From Sedimenticola_A sp040506425 (lineage in GTDB: Bacteria; Pseudomonadota; Gammaproteobacteria; Chromatiales; Chromatiaceae), in contig OZ245051.1 of assembly GCA_965224515.1 (NCBI GenBank), positions 2,728,001 to 2,792,000 of the forward strand: 64,000 nucleotides of DNA, given 5' to 3'. The position numbers were made by a program, and so were the translations under genes. Under the pieces are notes generated by a model. That model saw only the letters and a program-made list of their open reading frames with translations. It did no database searches and was not told where the DNA came from. Below are positions 7,415-15,256 of this stretch, one piece after another (the stretch's first letter is position 1; every line of letters begins with the position of its first letter).

Positions 7415-8175
7415 CAAGCCAGGCGATGAGCAGGGTGGAGAATGATCTGAAGCCCAAGGCGGACTGTCTCGACTGTCCCCACCGTCAAGACCGCTTACGC
7501 TCGGGGCGCTGCATTCCCGGCTTCTCCTGCGTGCGGGTCTCCAGTGGCAGGCAGATAGCGAACTTCTTCAACAACAACCCGGATCTGGCCGACCACTACG
7601 CCGGGGATGAATTCTGGGAGAGACGGGCCATTGCCGCTCGTTATCTCTCCTGGAAGCGCCTGATGCAGATGCTGGATGATCCAGATGAGGTCGTGCGGCG
7701 GGTCCTTGCCTACCGTCTGCCGGTGGAGTCGTTGAGCTATTTGATTCGCGACCCTGATCGCGAGGTGCGCATCACGGTCGCCGATCGCCTACCTGTTGAT
7801 CAGCTCGAACAGTTGGTTGCCGACAAGGATTACCTGGTGCGCCAGTACGTGGCGAAACGTCTGAGCAAGGGGCGACTGTTCCGAATGATCACAGACCCGG
7901 ACCGTGAGGTGCGTAAGATGGTGGCAAAACGGCTGCCGCAGGAGAGCCTGGCGCTGATGATTCACGACAAGGACGCGGAGATACGCTTGGTGGTGGCGGA
8001 ACGCATCGAACCCGATGCAATGCGCACCTTGTTGAGGGATTCAGACTGGCGGGTGCGGCTCGTTGCGTGCCAGAGGGCGCATCTCGAGGATATCGAGCCT
8101 CTGCTCAACGACGAAGACGAGGATGTCAGGTCGTTTGCGCGTGAGCGATATCACTGGCAACAGGAGCAGCTATAG
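7411..8175 (+). CDS. lrv: Leucine-rich-repeat-variant Fe-S protein Lrv
   Basis: 254 aa. An N-terminal cysteine group (CLDCPH, then CIPGFSC) matches the 4Fe-4S cluster domain of A. vinelandii LrvA. From about residue 70, about seven 24-residue helical repeats follow, with the pattern DPDREVR...A.RLP...L..L, typical of the LRV solenoid. The role is unknown; a protein-binding scaffold in the nitrogenase system is likely. The start overlaps the previous stop (ATGA). Downstream, where A. vinelandii has nifE directly, this window has a stub gene and a 315-aa gene. Confidence 0.88.
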   Translation: MTSQAMSRVENDLKPKADCLDCPHRQDRLRSGRCIPGFSCVRVSSGRQIANFFNNNPDLADHYAGDEFWERRAIAARYLSWKRLMQMLDDPDEVVRRVLAYRLPVESLSYLIRDPDREVRITVADRLPVDQLEQLVADKDYLVRQYVAKRLSKGRLFRMITDPDREVRKMVAKRLPQESLALMIHDKDAEIRLVVAERIEPDAMRTLLRDSDWRVRLVACQRAHLEDIEPLLNDEDEDVRSFARERYHWQQEQL

Positions 8176-8177
8176 CA

Positions 8178-8312
8178 ATGCATCCTTTCGCACAACATAT
8201 CCAGGTCCTCGGCAAGGGGCGCAACGGCACGCGTTCCCTTTCCGAGCAGCAGGCCTACGAGGCGATGCAGATAATCAGCTACTACGACTCCACGAATCTG
8301 GAGGCAATCTGA
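8178..8312 (+). pseudogene. N-terminal stub resembling TrpD2/YbiB-type glycosyl transferase
   Basis: 44 codons from ATG 8178 to TGA 8312. MHPFAQHIQVLGKG followed by SLSEQQAYEAM closely resembles the start of the anthranilate phosphoribosyltransferase-like TrpD2/YbiB family, which is normally about 330 aa. After QII the sequence departs and stops, and no remainder of that family is found nearby. It begins 2 bases after lrv stops and its stop overlaps the next ATG (TGATG), so it may still be translated as a coupling peptide. I read it as the relic of a deletion or rearrangement. Family similarity is judged by eye. Confidence 0.5.
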
Positions 8313-9259
8313 TGGACACTCGCGATCTCTCCGTCGAGGAGCTGAAGCGGATCTGTGATTCCGCTGATCCCTCGGCGGGTATCAATGCACTGAATCTCCG
8401 CCTGCGCACCCTCATGCCGGGACTGGAGTGCGAGCATGTCTTGAACCGTGGAAACTGGCACCGCCTGGGTGGCGTGGTGGACAAGGAGTATCGCCCAATA
8501 GCCGCCAACCTGGAGCAATGGGCAGAGGAACAGATGGGAGACGATCTCGATGGTCTGTTGGCCCGCTACATGGACGAGGGCTATTTTGTCACCCGTTATG
8601 CGGGAACCACACACTACTTCACCATTCCCACCAGTGATGCAGCCAGTGACTATATCCAGCTGGAGGTGGAAGAGTTGCAGGAGGTGTTGGACAGAACATT
8701 GGTGGATCGTGACTGGTTTCCCGATAGCCTGGATGAGTTCGTGGATCCCCTGGATTTTCCGAGGCTGGAGCCGGAGCCCATCGGAAAACCATTTTATCGT
8801 TTCCGGCGCGTCACCTCTATTTCCAAGCTTTTGGATGAAGCGACCAAGGAGAACCAGGCGCTCTACAATCTAAGGCGCTTTTTCGAGGACTGGTCCGAGA
8901 GCAGTGCCTCTGATTCGGGACACTTCTGCCGCTACTGGGTGCTGGCGCTGCGGGAGTACATGGACAGCGATGGTGAGTGCCGCATGAGTGGCAAGCCCAT
9001 TACGGTGTACTCCGGCAACCTGCCGACGCTTCCGGGCAGCAGTATGTTGAACGGGGCGGAACTGGCCAATGCCATTCACAGCTACGACCGCGACTTCGGC
9101 TACCCCTTTGCCTGGTATTTCATGCTGCTGACCAGCAGGGCGTCCAACTACGAACTGGCGGATGCGGTACTAAGGGACCAGGTCGGTGCCTACGACTACC
9201 TGCCGCCTCGGGATCTCAAGGTTTTGAGATCGTGGGAAGAGCGGCCTTACGGTGTCTAG
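8312..9259 (+). CDS. Unrecognised 315-aa nif-cluster protein
   Basis: 315 aa from the ATG at 8312, which overlaps the stop of the 44-codon stub; the open frame extends further upstream inside lrv but that part is a shadow. No signal peptide, membrane segment or metal-binding motif is seen. The protein is acidic and rich in aromatic residues, with segments such as LGGVVDKEYRPIAANLEQWAEE, ARYMDEGYFVTRYAGTTHYF and DSGHFCRYWVLALREYM. It ends the nifH transcription unit just before the nifE promoter. Coupled translation suggests a role in nitrogen fixation, but the function is unknown. Confidence 0.75.
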   Translation: MDTRDLSVEELKRICDSADPSAGINALNLRLRTLMPGLECEHVLNRGNWHRLGGVVDKEYRPIAANLEQWAEEQMGDDLDGLLARYMDEGYFVTRYAGTTHYFTIPTSDAASDYIQLEVEELQEVLDRTLVDRDWFPDSLDEFVDPLDFPRLEPEPIGKPFYRFRRVTSISKLLDEATKENQALYNLRRFFEDWSESSASDSGHFCRYWVLALREYMDSDGECRMSGKPITVYSGNLPTLPGSSMLNGAELANAIHSYDRDFGYPFAWYFMLLTSRASNYELADAVLRDQVGAYDYLPPRDLKVLRSWEERPYGV

Positions 9260-9419
9260 AATGTAACGACGCTCTCTCCACCGCGCCCTATTGCCTTTCG
9301 GGTCAGGTACTCAATGCCGTAGGCCACTGCAAAAGTATTGTGGTGGTCCCCAAGGGGTATGTCTTTGATTGAGAGTCGTGTCACCCCGGTACGTCGTAGA
9401 TCCTCCATTTCAGGTCGAT

Positions 9420-9435
9420 TGTCGTAAATGTGACA
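9420..9435 (+). promoter_or_regulatory. NifA upstream activator site for nifE
   Basis: TGT-N10-ACA inside a perfect inverted repeat ATTGTC-N8-GACAAT (9418-9437). It is only 46 bases before the -24 element, closer than the usual 80-150. Confidence 0.65.
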
Positions 9436-9480
9436 ATCGATATTCTCTATAAAAACCTTATAAAACAATCTTGTATGGAG

Positions 9481-9495
9481 TGGCATGTCCATTGC
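9481..9495 (+). promoter_or_regulatory. Sigma-54 -24/-12 promoter of nifE
   Basis: TGGCAT-N5-TTGC with exact spacing, 35 bases before the nifE start codon. Confidence 0.9.
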
Positions 9496-9530
9496 AATGA
9501 CACTGGTTAATACAACCAGAGAGTCGTGTC

Positions 9531-11039
9531 ATGAAGCAGAAAGACATTGCAGCCCTGTTGGACGAACCAGCCTGTGCCCACAACAAGAAAGCGAAATCGG
9601 GTTGCGCTAAGCCAAAGCCCGGCGCCACTGCGGGCGGCTGTGCCTTCGACGGGGCACAGATCGCCCTGCTGCCCATCGCAGACGTGGCGCATATCGTTCA
9701 CGGCTCCATCGCCTGCGCGGGCAGTTCCTGGGACAACAGGGGCACCCGCTCCAGCGGCTCGCGTCTGTTCCGCATCGGTATGACTACCGACCTGACGGAG
9801 CAGGACGTGATCATGGGGCGGGGTGAGAAGCGCCTCTTTCACTCCATCAAGCAGGCTATCGATAGCCATGATCCGTCGGCCGTCTTTGTCTACAACACCT
9901 GCGTACCGGCACTTATTGGTGATGATGTCGAGGCGGTCTGCAAGGCGGCCGAAAAGCGTTGGGGTACACCGGTAGTACCGGTGGACTGCGCCGGTTTCTA
10001 CGGCACCAAGAACCTGGGTAATCGCATCGCCGGTGAGTCGATGGTCAAGTACGTATGCGGTACCCGGGAGCCTGACCCTATTACTCCCGAGATGGAGCGG
10101 GAAAACATCAAGGTACATGACGTAAGCCTGGTGGGGGAGTACAACATCGCCGGTGAGTTGTGGCATGTGTTGCCCCTGCTCGATGAGCTCGGCCTGCGGC
10201 TCCTCTGCACCCTCTCGGGCGATGCCCGCTATCGGGAGGTGCAGACCATGCACCGTTCCGAGGTAAACATGATGGTCTGCTCCAAGGCCATGATCAACGT
10301 GGCGCGCAAGCTGCAAGAGAGTTTCGGTACTCCTTGGTTCGAGGGGAGTTTCTACGGTGTACGGGATGTCTCCCAGGCGCTCCGGGACTTTGCCCGCCTG
10401 ATCGATGATACCGATCTTTCTGCCCGCACCGAGGCGCTGATCGAGCGTGAGGAGGTGAGCATCGACAGGCAACTCGCCCCCTGGCGGGACAAGCTGAAGG
10501 GCAAGCGGGTGCTGCTCTACACCGGTGGCGTCAAATCCTGGTCCGTGATCGCTGCGCTGCAGGATCTCGGTATGGAGGTGGTGGCCACCGGCACCAAGAA
10601 GTCCACGGAGGAGGACAAGGCGCGTATCCGGGAGTTGATGGGGCGTGATGCCGTGATGCTCGAAGATGGCAATCCCCGTGCCCTGATCAACATGGTCCGC
10701 GACAACAAGGTGGATGTGCTGATCGCGGGCGGGCGCAACATGTACACGGCCCTGAAGGCCCGCATTCCCTTTCTCGATATCAACCAGGAGCGTGAGTTCG
10801 GCTATGCCGGTTACCAGGGCATGGTGGAACTGGCGCGTCAACTGGTGCTGACCATCGACAGTCCGATCTGGCCTGCGGTGAGAGAAGCAGCACCTTGGGT
10901 GAGTCGGAACCCTCTGTCCGGTGGACAAGGGACGTCCGACGAACGACCCGCCATGAATGGCGGGGCTGGGGCTGATTCGAGCCCAGAAGTAGCGCCAGGG
11001 ATGGCTGCACCCAAAGCGGAATCGGAGATCATCGAATGA
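9531..11039 (+). CDS. nifE: FeMo-co scaffold protein NifE
   Basis: 502 aa. With NifN it forms the NifEN scaffold on which the NifB-co precursor matures to FeMo-co. It is homologous to NifD: SIACAGSSWDNRG and YNTCVPALIGDD carry NifD-like cluster cysteines. An N-terminal Cys pair lies in PACAHNKKAKSGCAKP, followed by GGCAFDGAQ. The last ~40 residues (after PIWPAVREAAPW) are a low-complexity Gly/Ala/Ser tail longer than in many NifE proteins. Its start is right after the sigma-54 promoter, and its stop overlaps nifN by 4 bases (ATGA). Confidence 0.97.
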   Translation: MKQKDIAALLDEPACAHNKKAKSGCAKPKPGATAGGCAFDGAQIALLPIADVAHIVHGSIACAGSSWDNRGTRSSGSRLFRIGMTTDLTEQDVIMGRGEKRLFHSIKQAIDSHDPSAVFVYNTCVPALIGDDVEAVCKAAEKRWGTPVVPVDCAGFYGTKNLGNRIAGESMVKYVCGTREPDPITPEMERENIKVHDVSLVGEYNIAGELWHVLPLLDELGLRLLCTLSGDARYREVQTMHRSEVNMMVCSKAMINVARKLQESFGTPWFEGSFYGVRDVSQALRDFARLIDDTDLSARTEALIEREEVSIDRQLAPWRDKLKGKRVLLYTGGVKSWSVIAALQDLGMEVVATGTKKSTEEDKARIRELMGRDAVMLEDGNPRALINMVRDNKVDVLIAGGRNMYTALKARIPFLDINQEREFGYAGYQGMVELARQLVLTIDSPIWPAVREAAPWVSRNPLSGGQGTSDERPAMNGGAGADSSPEVAPGMAAPKAESEIIE

Positions 11040-12448
11040 CCGAAATCATCAAACGCAAAAAGGCCCTATCCGTCAGTCCCCTGAAGGCGAGCCAGACCCT
11101 CGGTGCTGCCCTGGCGTTCCTGGGCTTTCGTCGATCCATTCCCATGCTGCACGGCTCCCAGGGGTGTACCGCCTTCGGCAAGGTCTTCTTCGTAAGGCAC
11201 TTCCGGGAGCCCATACCGTTGCAGACCACGGCCATGGACCAGGTGACCACCGTCATGGGTTCCGAAGAGAGCGTGGTGGAAGGACTGAAGACCATTTCCG
11301 AGAAGAGCCAGCCAGCGCTGCTGGGTGTGCCCACCACCGGTCTCTCCGAGACCCAGGGCAGCGACGTGCAGATGGCGGTGAAGGATTTTCGCCGCAAGTA
11401 TCCCGAGTACGACGCCATCCCCGTGGTGCCTGTGGCTACCCCCGACTATAGCGGTTGTCTGGAGACAGGATTCGCCAAGGCCACCGAGGCGATTATCAAG
11501 AGCCTGGTTCCTGATGCGGAGCAGGCCGGGACCCAGCCTGGAAGACGGCGTCGCCAGATCAATGTATTGGTGGGCTCCTCCCTTACCCCGGGTGACCTCG
11601 AAGAGCTGAAAGATATTATCGAGTTATTTGGCATGCGTCCGGTAGTGGTGCCCGATCTCTCTGACTCCCTGGATGGCCATCTCGGGGACGATGATTTCTC
11701 TCCACTGACCATTGGTGGCACCGATGTCTCCGAGCTCTATACCCTGGGTGATGCGGTGGCGACCCTGGTAATCGGATCCTCCATGTACAAGGCCGCGGAC
11801 ATTCTGAAACAGCGGACGGCTGTTCCCGACTACCGTTTCGAGCACTTGATGGGGCTGGCAAAGGTCGATGACCTGGTACATGCCCTGCATCAGACCTCCG
11901 GTGAGGAGGTGCCGGCCAGGCTGGAGCGCCAGCGCGCCCAACTCCAGGATGCCATGCTCGACTGCCACTTCATGCTGGGCATGGCCCGTTTCGCCGTGGC
12001 TGCAGATCCTGACCTGTTGGTTGCCTTCAGCCAACTGCTTGCAGAAGTGGGGGCAGAGACGGTGGCTGCGGTATCGCCGGTCAATGCGCCCTCCCTGCAG
12101 TCAGTGGCGACCGAAACGGTCAAGGTGGGTGATCTGGAGGATCTCGAGCAACTGGCGGTAAGTGCCAACGCAGAACTCCTTATCAGCAACTCCCATGGAG
12201 TGGAGAGTGCGAAGCGGTTGGGTATCCCCCTTCTGCGCGCAGGCTTCCCCCAGTACGACACCCTGGGTGGCTACCAGAAGACCTGGCTGGGATACCGGGG
12301 CAGTCGTCAGACCCTCTTCGACCTGGCCAACATCATGCTGACCCTGGAGAAGGGTGAGATACATCCGTATCAGTCCATCTATTCACAGAAAGGAGAGGCA
12401 GCGCATGACCTTACAGCGTCGACTGCAGCTGGTGGGATGCACCACTGA
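11036..12448 (+). CDS. nifN: FeMo-co scaffold protein NifN
   Basis: 470 aa. It is the beta-like subunit of the NifEN scaffold. It opens with the NifK-like segment SPLKASQTLGAALAFLGFRRS and has LHGSQGCTAFGKVFFVRHFREP with the cluster cysteine. LGVPTTGLSETQGSD replaces the third NifK cysteine region. The C-terminal ~20 residues overlap nifX by 44 bases in another frame. Translation is coupled to nifE. Confidence 0.96.
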   Translation: MTEIIKRKKALSVSPLKASQTLGAALAFLGFRRSIPMLHGSQGCTAFGKVFFVRHFREPIPLQTTAMDQVTTVMGSEESVVEGLKTISEKSQPALLGVPTTGLSETQGSDVQMAVKDFRRKYPEYDAIPVVPVATPDYSGCLETGFAKATEAIIKSLVPDAEQAGTQPGRRRRQINVLVGSSLTPGDLEELKDIIELFGMRPVVVPDLSDSLDGHLGDDDFSPLTIGGTDVSELYTLGDAVATLVIGSSMYKAADILKQRTAVPDYRFEHLMGLAKVDDLVHALHQTSGEEVPARLERQRAQLQDAMLDCHFMLGMARFAVAADPDLLVAFSQLLAEVGAETVAAVSPVNAPSLQSVATETVKVGDLEDLEQLAVSANAELLISNSHGVESAKRLGIPLLRAGFPQYDTLGGYQKTWLGYRGSRQTLFDLANIMLTLEKGEIHPYQSIYSQKGEAAHDLTASTAAGGMHH

Positions 12449-12890
12449 GGACGAGTGGATGGCTACTGCATTGAAAGTTGCCTTTGCCACCAGCGACATG
12501 AAACAGGTGGATCAGCACTTCGGTGCTGCCCAGTCCTTCGCCATCTACGCCGTAAACCAGGAGAAGGTCTGCCTGGTGGAGGCCAATGAGTTCGGGGTAC
12601 TGGCCATGGACGGCAATGAGGACAAGCTGGGCGTGAAGATCAACGCCCTTGAGGGCTGCATCGCGGTCTATAGCCAGGCAGTTGGGGCATCGGCCATCAA
12701 CCAGCTCAAGGCAAAGAACATTCAGCCGGTGAAGGTGTCTGCCGGGGCCGCGATCAGCGACCTGTTGGCGTCCCTGCAGGAAGAGCTTCGTCAGGGCCCA
12801 AGCAGTTGGTTGGCCAAGGCCATTGCCAGCACCATGCCCGCCGATCCTTCCCGCTTTGATGCGATGGAAGATGAAGGCTGGGAGGAGTAG
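12405..12890 (+). CDS. nifX: FeMo-co precursor carrier NifX
   Basis: 161 aa from MTLQRRLQLVG at 12405, behind AGGAGAGG; a longer frame from 12354 lies wholly inside nifN and is less likely. NifX carries NifB-co or the VK-cluster between NifB and NifEN. The single NifX/NifY domain (about 23-150) contains VAFATSDMKQVDQHFGAAQSF, in which the conserved His is at the expected site. The start lies inside nifN, giving a 44-base overlap. Confidence 0.93.
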   Translation: MTLQRRLQLVGCTTEDEWMATALKVAFATSDMKQVDQHFGAAQSFAIYAVNQEKVCLVEANEFGVLAMDGNEDKLGVKINALEGCIAVYSQAVGASAINQLKAKNIQPVKVSAGAAISDLLASLQEELRQGPSSWLAKAIASTMPADPSRFDAMEDEGWEE

Positions 12891-12895
12891 ACGAC

Positions 12896-13375
12896 ATGTT
12901 AGAAGAGAGGGCCATCGTTATTGCAGAAGAGGGGAACCGCCTCTGGGTTGAGGCCAGCTCTCGAAGCAGTTGTACAAGCTGCTCCAGCGGCAGTTGCACC
13001 ACGGCGGTGGTGTCCAAGCTGTTTGGCGCCAAGCATAACCGCTTTCTGCTGGAGAAAGAGATTTCAGCCGCACCAGGGGATGAGGTGGTGATAGGCATTC
13101 CCGATGAGTTGCTGGTGCAGGCATCCCTGTGGGCCTATCTACTGCCCATGCTGGCGATGCTCTCCATGGGCGGCTTGGGAGCACTGTTTGATGCCAGTGA
13201 CTGGATACAGGTGTTGTTGGCCACCATCGGTTTGTCCGGCGGCCTCTTGATGGTGCGTTGGATCGGCATTGGCTCCGACACCCTGAACAGATTCAAACCG
13301 CGGTTGCTGAGAACCGTAGAGCGGAACGACAGCTTTTCGGTCACCGTCCCGATGCAACCGCTTACAGAGAAATGA
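12896..13375 (+). CDS. RseC/MucC-like membrane protein in nif operon
   Basis: 159 aa. It starts MLEERAIVIAEEGNRLWVEASS and has the cysteine group SSCTSCSSGSCTTA (about residues 22-35), followed by two membrane segments (about 80-100 and 105-125). This matches the RseC/MucC (SoxR-reducing system) family. These proteins usually sit next to rpoE or work with Rnf-type complexes. Here the gene is 5 bases after nifX, so a nif-specific paralogue linked to electron supply or redox control is plausible. That role is inference. Confidence 0.75.
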   Translation: MLEERAIVIAEEGNRLWVEASSRSSCTSCSSGSCTTAVVSKLFGAKHNRFLLEKEISAAPGDEVVIGIPDELLVQASLWAYLLPMLAMLSMGGLGALFDASDWIQVLLATIGLSGGLLMVRWIGIGSDTLNRFKPRLLRTVERNDSFSVTVPMQPLTEK

Positions 13376-13410
13376 TCCGTTGAGTACGAACAGAGATTAA
13401 GGAGTAGAAA

Positions 13411-13880
13411 ATGAGCGATCCAGATTCAATCAGCAGTGACGACCCGGTCCTCGAGACCGACTTTGCCAAAGAGATGGTGCGCCAGATGCGTGCCGTGGAT
13501 ACCTACGGTACTACGACGACTGGCCAACCAGCAAGATCCTCGATCCCTTCGTTCTGACCAAGGAGAAGAAACGGGAGATCCCGGTGGTGGGAGACCCGGA
13601 TGAGATCATCATGGCCCGGGTAAAGGCGTTCTACAACGCCATTTCGGCATTGATCGAAAAGGAGTGCGGCCTGATGGCTGTGCCCATGATGAATCTTACC
13701 CACGAGGGCTTTGGTCGTTGCCTGATCACCGTAGGCAAACTGGTGGTGATGGACAAGACCCTGCGTGATGTTCACCGCTTCGGTTTTCCCACACTTTCCA
13801 AGATGAAGGATGAGGCCGACAAGCTGTTGTCTGTCGCCCTGGAGATCATCGGTCAGCACCCCAAGGTTGCGGGAATGTGA
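13411..13880 (+). pseudogene. NifX-associated protein (DUF269), frameshifted
   Basis: The ATG frame from 13411 reads DDPVLETDFAKEMVRQMRAVDTYGT, then is thrown out of frame and stops at 13557. From about 13512 the next frame reads YDDWPTSKILDPFVLTKEKK and continues to MNLTHEGFGRCLITVGKLVV and a stop at 13880. Joined, the two parts give a complete protein of the nifX-associated DUF269 family. One base appears to be missing at about 13509-13512 (GGT AC-TAC). It is either a real frameshift mutation or a read/assembly error. The family is constant behind nifX; its function is unknown. Confidence 0.85.
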
Positions 13881-13901
13881 TTTGCCGAGAGGAGAGAAGA
13901 G

Positions 13902-14117
13902 ATGACTGATGATGATCTGAAAGCAATGCAGAAGGCGGCGAGAAAGGCCAAGCGGATCGCAACGGAGAGGGCAGGTGAGTTGCACGACCTGGTGGAAGAT
14001 CGTCTGCCTGCTGCCTACGAAGAGATCCCGGCCGTGGCGCAGGCGACCTACGATGCCTGCAGGGCGTGGGCCGATGCAGACGCCGCCTTTAAGGCGGCGG
14101 AAGCCGAGATGAGATGA
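13902..14117 (+). CDS. CCE_0567-type small protein (DUF683)
   Basis: 71 aa, almost entirely helical, with a coiled-coil-like pattern: LKAMQKAARKAKRIATERAGELHDLVEDRLP. It matches the small DUF683/CCE_0567 family that follows nifX and DUF269 in most nif clusters; a cyanobacterial member is a Rop-like helical metal-binding protein. The conserved HDLVEDRLP segment is present. GAGAGG lies before the start. The detailed function is unknown. Confidence 0.85.
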   Translation: MTDDDLKAMQKAARKAKRIATERAGELHDLVEDRLPAAYEEIPAVAQATYDACRAWADADAAFKAAEAEMR

Positions 14118-14135
14118 GTTGAGGTAGATAGAGAG

Positions 14136-14474
14136 ATGAACATGATTACCGGCGTAACACGGGGTGGTGAAGAGTACACGCCTGCCTTTGTGATGGAGAT
14201 AAACCAAGGCAACTGTATCGGTTGCGGTCGCTGCTTCAAGGTGTGTCCACGCGACGTTTTTGACCTGGTCGACCGTGAGGATATAGAGGGCCTTGAAGCC
14301 GATGACTACGACGACGATTACGATGATTATGGAGATGACGACGACGGTTTCTCCGATGACACCGCCATGGTCATGAGCCTGAAGAACGCCTTGGACTGCA
14401 TCGGGTGCGGTTCCTGTTCGCGTATTTGTCCCAAAAAGTGTTTCACACATGAGCCCCAGAATGCGGCGGCCTGA
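14136..14474 (+). CDS. fdxB: nif-specific ferredoxin III FdxB
   Basis: 112 aa. Two 4Fe-4S motifs, CIGCGRCFKVC (near residue 27) and CIGCGSCSRIC (near residue 87), are separated by a very acidic insert of about 45 residues full of Asp and Tyr. This split-ferredoxin layout with VMEINQGNCIGCGRC is the FdxB family found after nifX. It is a low-potential electron carrier for cofactor synthesis or nitrogenase. Two nearby starts (MNM) are possible. Confidence 0.9.
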   Translation: MNMITGVTRGGEEYTPAFVMEINQGNCIGCGRCFKVCPRDVFDLVDREDIEGLEADDYDDDYDDYGDDDDGFSDDTAMVMSLKNALDCIGCGSCSRICPKKCFTHEPQNAAA

Positions 14475-14493
14475 GTAGAGCGGGGAAGTAGTT

Positions 14494-14820
14494 ATGTCCA
14501 AACCTGAAAAGCACGTTTTCGTTTGCATACAGAATCGGCCACCGGGCCATCCACGCCCATCCTGCGGACAGAAGAACTGCGCTGAAGTGGCTGACGAGTT
14601 TTACCAGCAGTTGCAGGAGCGGCAGATCTTCGAGAAGGTGCAGGTGACCACCACCGCTTGTCTCGGCCCCTGCAGTGAGGGACCCTCCGTCCTGGTCTAC
14701 CCGGAGGGAGTGATGTATGGCGGCGTCAAGAAGGAAGACGTGGCAGCCATCTTCGAAGATCATTTGCTGAACGACGAGCCGGTAGAAAGGTTGCGGGTGT
14801 CCCCAGAGTATTGGGGCTGA
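14494..14820 (+). CDS. Thioredoxin-like [2Fe-2S] ferredoxin (Shethna-type, nif-associated)
   Basis: 108 aa. VFVCIQNRPPGHPRPSCG and TTACLGPCSEGP give the C-x11-C and C-x3-C ligands of the thioredoxin-fold 2Fe-2S ferredoxins (A. vinelandii FdIV/FeSI group). It is likely an electron donor or cluster-handling protein in nitrogen fixation. It lies 19 bases after fdxB. Confidence 0.85.
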   Translation: MSKPEKHVFVCIQNRPPGHPRPSCGQKNCAEVADEFYQQLQERQIFEKVQVTTTACLGPCSEGPSVLVYPEGVMYGGVKKEDVAAIFEDHLLNDEPVERLRVSPEYWG

Positions 14821-14828
14821 GCTGGTTC

Positions 14829-15209
14829 ATGGGGATGGATAAGGCCGTGCAGTCCCGCTACAAGGAGGTCCGCGATCTGGCCTACAGCATCGTGAACAGT
14901 CTCAGGGAAGAGGCTTCGAGACAGGGTTTTACCGATGTGGATTCGACTGTGGCAGACCCGGATACGGCCGAGTACGAGTTGCAAAAGGACCCGGCCAACG
15001 GCGAGTACAGCCTGGTCGGCAAGTGGCGCAGCAAAAACGGCGGTCAGGCCGGTTTGCTGCTCTTCCATTCCGATGGCAGCTTTTTCGTTGAGCACGACAT
15101 CGTCATGCCGCACCCGGTGAAGAGCCACATGTTCGTGGAGGCTGTGGAGGCCTGGGGCAGGGACGACAATATCAACGTGGAGACCAAGCTGCTGCCCATG
15201 CCGAAGTAG
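14829..15209 (+). CDS. Unrecognised nif-operon protein
   Basis: 126 aa from ATG 14829; a TTG at 14811 overlapping the previous stop and an ATG at 14835 are alternatives. It is soluble with no signal peptide. It has a helical N-terminus, then a beta-rich centre with GEYSLVGKWRSKNGGQAGLLLFHSDGSFFVEHDIV. It lies directly after the 2Fe-2S ferredoxin with almost no gap, so it is probably co-transcribed from the nifE promoter. The function is not recognised; an equivalent unnamed ORF may exist in the A. vinelandii cluster. Confidence 0.7.
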   Translation: MGMDKAVQSRYKEVRDLAYSIVNSLREEASRQGFTDVDSTVADPDTAEYELQKDPANGEYSLVGKWRSKNGGQAGLLLFHSDGSFFVEHDIVMPHPVKSHMFVEAVEAWGRDDNINVETKLLPMPK

Positions 15210-15256
15210 CAGCGCTCTCTTCTTTCACAGACAGATTACCCGAGCCGGTACTTTTC

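Noticed and set aside
9507..10928. 473-codon antisense frame over nifE
   Set aside because: Shadow of nifE; its composition is typical of antisense frames in GC-rich genes.
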